A stretch of 64,000 nucleotides of DNA from Salinibaculum litoreum (lineage in GTDB: Archaea; Halobacteriota; Halobacteria; Halobacteriales; Haloarculaceae): positions 2,170,001 through 2,234,000 of the forward strand of contig CP046866.1 of the NCBI GenBank assembly GCA_009789175.1, written 5' to 3'. Position 1 is the stretch's first letter. The number at the start of each line of letters is the position of its first letter. Under the pieces are notes generated by a model that searched no databases, was not told the DNA's origin, and was given only the letters and a program-made list of their open reading frames with translations. Below, piece by piece: positions 60,482-64,000 of this stretch. Both the position numbers and the translations under genes were made by a program.

Positions 60482-62226
60482 ATGGAGAGGAAGACGTTGA
60501 CCAGCCACTTCGTGGCGATGGCGGTCAGCGCACCGATCCAGGACAGCAAGACGAAGTGCATGAAGGTGTTCATCTTGTGGCCGCCGTCGATGGTCCGAAT
60601 CATCAGCGAGGAGAGCATCGCACCGAACATGATGATGATGATAAGCAGGAACTCGATGAGCGGGATGTTGTAGACGCCGGTGTTGATGAGACTGCCCACG
60701 TCGAAGTTCGCGCTGGCATCGAGGTCCAGACTCATGTCCGCGAGGATGTTGACGACCTGCAGGCCGATGAAAAACGCAAAGGTCGAGGCAGCCGTGATAC
60801 CGTATAGCAGCCCGATGAGCGTCGTCGTCGCCTGTTTGCGCTGTTGGCGCAATTGCAGGACCTCGTTCATGTTCTCACCGATGAGTTCGCCCAGCACCTT
60901 CGGCGACCCACCCATCTCGCGGCCGATGAGGTACATCTCCGAAAACGTCTGGATGAGATAGGAACGACACTCCGCAGTGAAGTAGCGCCACGCCTGCGCC
61001 GTCTCGATACGCATGTTCAGCCGCTTGTAGAGGCTGTTAATCGCAGGCGTCAACGCCCCGAAGTCCTTGTTTCGAAGCGACTGGAGCACCTTCGAGGTGG
61101 TCGACTGCTTGACCCCCTCGGTCGCACCCAGGGCGCGGATGAAACTCGGGAACTCCTCGTCGCGGGCCTTGACCTTCTGCTCTTCCTGGCGCATGACGAT
61201 ACCGGGGATGATGAGCGGCGTCACCGGCACGACGGCGTACAGCGGAAGCGGGAGCGGGTCGCCGAAGAAGGGAATCAGCATGCCCAGCGTGATAGGACTG
61301 AACCCGAAGATGCCACCGAACGAGATGAGCACAAGAATCAGAGACAGACTGATGCCGGCGAGATATGACTTCCGGGCGCGGTCATCGGTCGGCGAGGACT
61401 TGTCGGTTGGATGATACCACAGCGGGTCGTAAGGAGCCATCGAGCGGATAGCCAGGAAAAACCCCGACTGGACGAAGATGTACATCACGATGACGGCACT
61501 GACCGTCAGCGTCGGGTCGGTCCCGGTAAGCACCGGGAGGACGACCGCAAAGACCAGCGCGAACGTCATCGACAGAACCATCGAGAGGTAGAGGTCTTTC
61601 ATCACTTCCAGACTATCGAGCGCGGACTCGTAGACCGTCGAGTAGTTCTGGATGATCTGTTCCTGTTCGGTGACGAGGTAGTCTTTCAGGTCCTGGCCGG
61701 CCCCCAGCGTGTAGGCCAGTCGGTCGAAAAAGTCGGAAACCGTCTCGCTGGGGACCTCCTTGGCCCGCCGGCGGAGGGCATCGTCCAGGCTCTGGTTCCA
61801 GGTGTCGACCAGCTGGACGACGCGGTGCATCTCGTTTGCGAGTTCGCCGTACTCCTCTTCCTGTGCGAGCTTTCGGAACACCTCCATCCGGTCGATGTTC
61901 GTCGTCGCCAGCACGGTCATGTGCGTGACCATCAGGTGAAACCGGTTGTTGAGCTGGCGTTTGCGCTGTGAGAGGAGAATTTTTGGATAGAACAGCGCCG
62001 CAGCGAACGCGAGCAGCCCGAGCAGGGGAATCGGTGCCCGAATCGACATCGGCAGGTCGATCAAAACGGCGACGACGACGGTCACCAGGAAAAACGCCAG
62101 TGACGGAATCAGAATGAAGCTGACGTACTGGCCAATCGGCATCCCCATCCGGCGGTAAGACTGGAGCAGTGACTCAAGCGTCTGAGAAATCGTCAGTTCG
62201 AGTCCTTCCTTTGCTTGTGTGGCCAT
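60478..62226 (-). CDS. arlJ: archaellum membrane platform protein ArlJ (FlaJ)
   Basis: 582 residues, T2SS-F/TadC-like protein duplicated in archaea. Two F-domains with hydrophobic segments: VSFILIPSLAFFLVTVVVAV, IPLLGLLAFAAALFYPKILL, YLSMVLSMTFALVFAVVLPV, TPLIIPGIVMRQEEQKVKAR, and IPLIEFLLIIIIMFGAMLSS. Works with the ATPase ArlI to assemble and rotate the archaellum. The start ATG shares one base with the arlI stop. Last gene of the arl set in this direction; the repeat at 60335-60481 ends it. Confidence 0.94.
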   Translation of the reverse strand: MATQAKEGLELTISQTLESLLQSYRRMGMPIGQYVSFILIPSLAFFLVTVVVAVLIDLPMSIRAPIPLLGLLAFAAALFYPKILLSQRKRQLNNRFHLMVTHMTVLATTNIDRMEVFRKLAQEEEYGELANEMHRVVQLVDTWNQSLDDALRRRAKEVPSETVSDFFDRLAYTLGAGQDLKDYLVTEQEQIIQNYSTVYESALDSLEVMKDLYLSMVLSMTFALVFAVVLPVLTGTDPTLTVSAVIVMYIFVQSGFFLAIRSMAPYDPLWYHPTDKSSPTDDRARKSYLAGISLSLILVLISFGGIFGFSPITLGMLIPFFGDPLPLPLYAVVPVTPLIIPGIVMRQEEQKVKARDEEFPSFIRALGATEGVKQSTTSKVLQSLRNKDFGALTPAINSLYKRLNMRIETAQAWRYFTAECRSYLIQTFSEMYLIGREMGGSPKVLGELIGENMNEVLQLRQQRKQATTTLIGLLYGITAASTFAFFIGLQVVNILADMSLDLDASANFDVGSLINTGVYNIPLIEFLLIIIIMFGAMLSSLMIRTIDGGHKMNTFMHFVLLSWIGALTAIATKWLVNVFLSI

Positions 62227-63902
62227 TACTCTTGCCGGTGGATATCGAACGGGAGACCTTCGACGCCGTCACGCTGGAAGTCCTCGACGAGTTCGTTGAC
62301 TTCGTGGTAGCCGACGATACCCTCCTGGATAGCACGCTCGATGATGCGTGCCCGGAACTGGAGGTCGTTGTAGATATCTCGGGTGTCCTCGTATCCCAGA
62401 AGCGTCGCAATCTGCTCTTCGAGGACGTAGGAGTTGTTCATCCCCTGGAAGTTGATTTCGTCCTCGACGGGGTCCCAGAAGAACGCCTGCCGGGTGACGA
62501 CACCGTCCATCTCCTTGGAGTAGCCCTCGATTTCCTGGACGGACGTGACACGACGGAGCACGTCGTCGCCCTGCTTGACCCGGTTCTGGAACAGGGCCAC
62601 GTCGGCGACACCCATGAACGTCTCCGGGACGTTGATGGGGTCACTCGTAAAGCGCTGAATCATCGAGACGATGTCGCTCGCGTGGAAAGTCAGCATCACG
62701 GGGTGGCCCGTCTGGGCGGCCTGGAAGGCCATCCGACCCTCGGCACCACGAACCTCACCCATGATGATGTAGTCGGGACGGGAACGCAGTGCCGCTGCGA
62801 CGAGGTCGAACATGTCGACGCTTGTATCCTCGCTTTCACCTTCACGGGTGAGCAGTTGCTGCCAGGTGTCGTGGGGCGGCAGGACCTCTGCGGTGTCCTC
62901 CGCGGTGTAAATCTTCGCGTCCCGCGGGATGAACGTAAAGGAGGCGTTCAGCGTCGTCGTCTTCCCAGATGCAGTCTCCCCGACGACGAAGACGGTCTGC
63001 TCGTTTTCCAGACACAGCCAGATATAGGCTGCAAGCTCGGGGCTGAGCGTCCCCCACTTGGTAATCTGGAACATCGAGAGGGGTTCGCCGTCGTTTTGAC
63101 GGATGGTCAGCGACGGCCCCTGCAGGGAAACGTCGTCGGAGTAGATGACGTTCAGACGCGAGCCGTCAGGCAGCGTGGAGTCGATAATGGGGTCGGAGTC
63201 GGAGACGGGGTCGCCGATGCGCTCACCCATGTTCTTGAGCCACTGGTCGTACTCCGACTTGGACTCCCACTCGACGGTCGTCTCAAGCATCGAGTAGACC
63301 GCGTGGTCGACGAAACACTGGTCCCGGCCGATGACGTGGATGTCCTCGTTTGCCGGGTCGCGCATGATGGGTTCCAGCGGGCCGAGACCGACGATGTCCC
63401 GGTTCAGGCGGTACCGAATGTTCTCGTAGGTCTCCTCGTTGAGTTCGACTTTCCCCACGTCGGTGAGCTTCGAGAGGCGGGTGAGGACGCCGCTGTCCGA
63501 GGACTCGCGGTCTTTGATACGCGTCGTCTCCTGAAGCAACTCCTCGATGCGGTCGTCGTATTCAGCCTCGTTCTGGGGGGCCTCCTTGGTGACCGACCGC
63601 TCCAGCAGGCGGTTGCGCACCTTGTCGAAGACCGGCCGCTCCTCCTCGCCGAGTTCGGGCTCGATGGCGTAATATTTCATGTCCTGCCCGAGGTCGCCGT
63701 AGATGTGACAGTAGATGGGACCACCGACGGGATAGAGGACGTTCGGCCGGTCGGACTCGTACTCGTCGTCGGCCTCCTCGATGAACTGCGGGAACTCCCC
63801 GGTAATCTGTTTGAACTTCTGGAGGTGCTCCCGGAGGTGCGGTCGTCGTGCTGCGTGTTGCCTGAGTTCGTCCGATGGTTTGGGTCGTCCGTGGTCTGTC
63901 AT
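62226..63902 (-). CDS. arlI: archaellum motor ATPase ArlI (FlaI)
   Basis: 558 residues, T4P/T2SS-type hexameric ATPase. Walker A GETASGKTTTLNASFTF; Asp box and Walker B (KIYTAEDTAEVLPPHDTW, RPDYIIMGEVRGAEGRMAFQ); His box (VMLTFHASDIVSMIQRF). N-terminal region 1-120 is the archaeal-type domain that binds ArlX/ArlH. Powers assembly and rotation. Overlaps arlJ by 1 nt; arlH is 8 nt upstream. No intein. Confidence 0.96.
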   Translation of the reverse strand: MTDHGRPKPSDELRQHAARRPHLREHLQKFKQITGEFPQFIEEADDEYESDRPNVLYPVGGPIYCHIYGDLGQDMKYYAIEPELGEEERPVFDKVRNRLLERSVTKEAPQNEAEYDDRIEELLQETTRIKDRESSDSGVLTRLSKLTDVGKVELNEETYENIRYRLNRDIVGLGPLEPIMRDPANEDIHVIGRDQCFVDHAVYSMLETTVEWESKSEYDQWLKNMGERIGDPVSDSDPIIDSTLPDGSRLNVIYSDDVSLQGPSLTIRQNDGEPLSMFQITKWGTLSPELAAYIWLCLENEQTVFVVGETASGKTTTLNASFTFIPRDAKIYTAEDTAEVLPPHDTWQQLLTREGESEDTSVDMFDLVAAALRSRPDYIIMGEVRGAEGRMAFQAAQTGHPVMLTFHASDIVSMIQRFTSDPINVPETFMGVADVALFQNRVKQGDDVLRRVTSVQEIEGYSKEMDGVVTRQAFFWDPVEDEINFQGMNNSYVLEEQIATLLGYEDTRDIYNDLQFRARIIERAIQEGIVGYHEVNELVEDFQRDGVEGLPFDIHRQE

Positions 63903-63910
63903 GGTTAGTG

Positions 63911-64000
63911 TTATGCGACGCTGCGGCTTTCGATGACGATGCCAGTGCCAGAGCGCACCGAGTACCCGATGGTGTCACCCACCTGTTCGCCCATCCCGGC
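63911..64000 (-). CDS. arlH: archaellum ATP-binding protein ArlH (FlaH), C-terminal fragment
   Basis: The last 29 codons and the TAA of a gene entering from beyond base 64000: AGMGEQVGDTIGYSVRSGTG then IVIESRSVA. The order arlH-arlI-arlJ and the RecA-like C-terminal beta strands fit ArlH, the regulatory ATP-binding partner of ArlI. Partial only because the window ends. Confidence 0.85.
   Translation of the reverse strand, partial: AGMGEQVGDTIGYSVRSGTGIVIESRSVA

Noticed and set aside
1-64000. CRISPR array, insertion sequence, prophage or integrase
   Set aside because: No regularly spaced repeats, no transposase or integrase motif and no target duplications were seen; genes are core haloarchaeal ones throughout.

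Overview
The window is chromosomal DNA of a haloarchaeon (class Halobacteria). It is GC-rich, with protein products heavy in Asp and Glu, TATA boxes about 25-30 nt before start codons (many apparently leaderless genes), class I lysyl-tRNA synthetase, an A-type ATP synthase, CetZ, a bacteriorhodopsin and archaellum genes. The rhodopsin most resembles the cruxrhodopsin/bacteriorhodopsin proton pumps as I remember them; I do not assign a genus. Gene order looks like stable core genome: I see no insertion sequence, transposase, integrase, phage gene or CRISPR array. One tRNA gene, tRNA-Leu(TAA), is present. Starts below often differ from the longest open frame, because I used promoter spacing, Shine-Dalgarno matches and family N-termini.

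Layout. 0-3.5 kb: a phasin-like coiled-coil protein, purC, and cofH diverging from purC. 3.5-9.1 kb: a DsbB/DsbA-like pair with an N-terminal zinc-finger module on the DsbA partner, a cytochrome P450 diverging from a Bat-type HTH regulator, then a Tat-exported beta-propeller and its overlapping membrane partner. 9.2-13.2 kb: cofG, then cofC, a membrane protein and the tubulin-like cetZ as a tight set. 13.3-17.4 kb: an epimerase-like protein, tmk, a trkA gene flanked by two stand-alone RAM-domain proteins, and a small acidic protein. 17.4-27.4 kb: tRNA-Leu, a 3Fe-4S ferredoxin, a cyclophilin, a PH-like/coiled-coil protein, taw1, an FMN alpha-hydroxy-acid oxidase, argS, two tandem MinD-family ATPases and aRF1.

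27.6-40.9 kb is the bioenergetic core. The ATP synthase genes atpH-I-K-E-C-F-A-B run on the minus strand. Before atpD is reached, the cluster is interrupted by bop (proton-pumping rhodopsin), a lycopene cyclase, a Brp/Blh beta-carotene oxygenase and a small membrane protein. The inserted genes would make beta-carotene from lycopene, retinal from beta-carotene, and the retinal-binding pump. The light-driven proton source therefore sits inside the gene set for the proton-driven ATP synthase.

40-52 kb: a methyltransferase, two haloarchaeal surface/membrane proteins (one a transmembrane winged-helix regulator), etfBA, an enlarged PitA (chlorite-dismutase-like plus ABM), a site-2 protease with a PDZ-like region, lysS and pyrH. 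52-60 kb: a small conserved protein, a second site-2 protease, thiL, a flippase-like protein, rps19e, a CNNM/CorC-type CBS protein, a PDCD5-family protein, a PP-loop protein and a universal stress protein. 60.5-64 kb: arlJ, arlI and the last 29 codons of arlH.

The most unusual non-coding signal is a structured repeat of about 140 nt present twice (45514-45649 and 60335-60481). Its sequence blocks are conserved, its hairpin loops are variable, and its last bases supply the stop codon of the adjacent gene in both copies.
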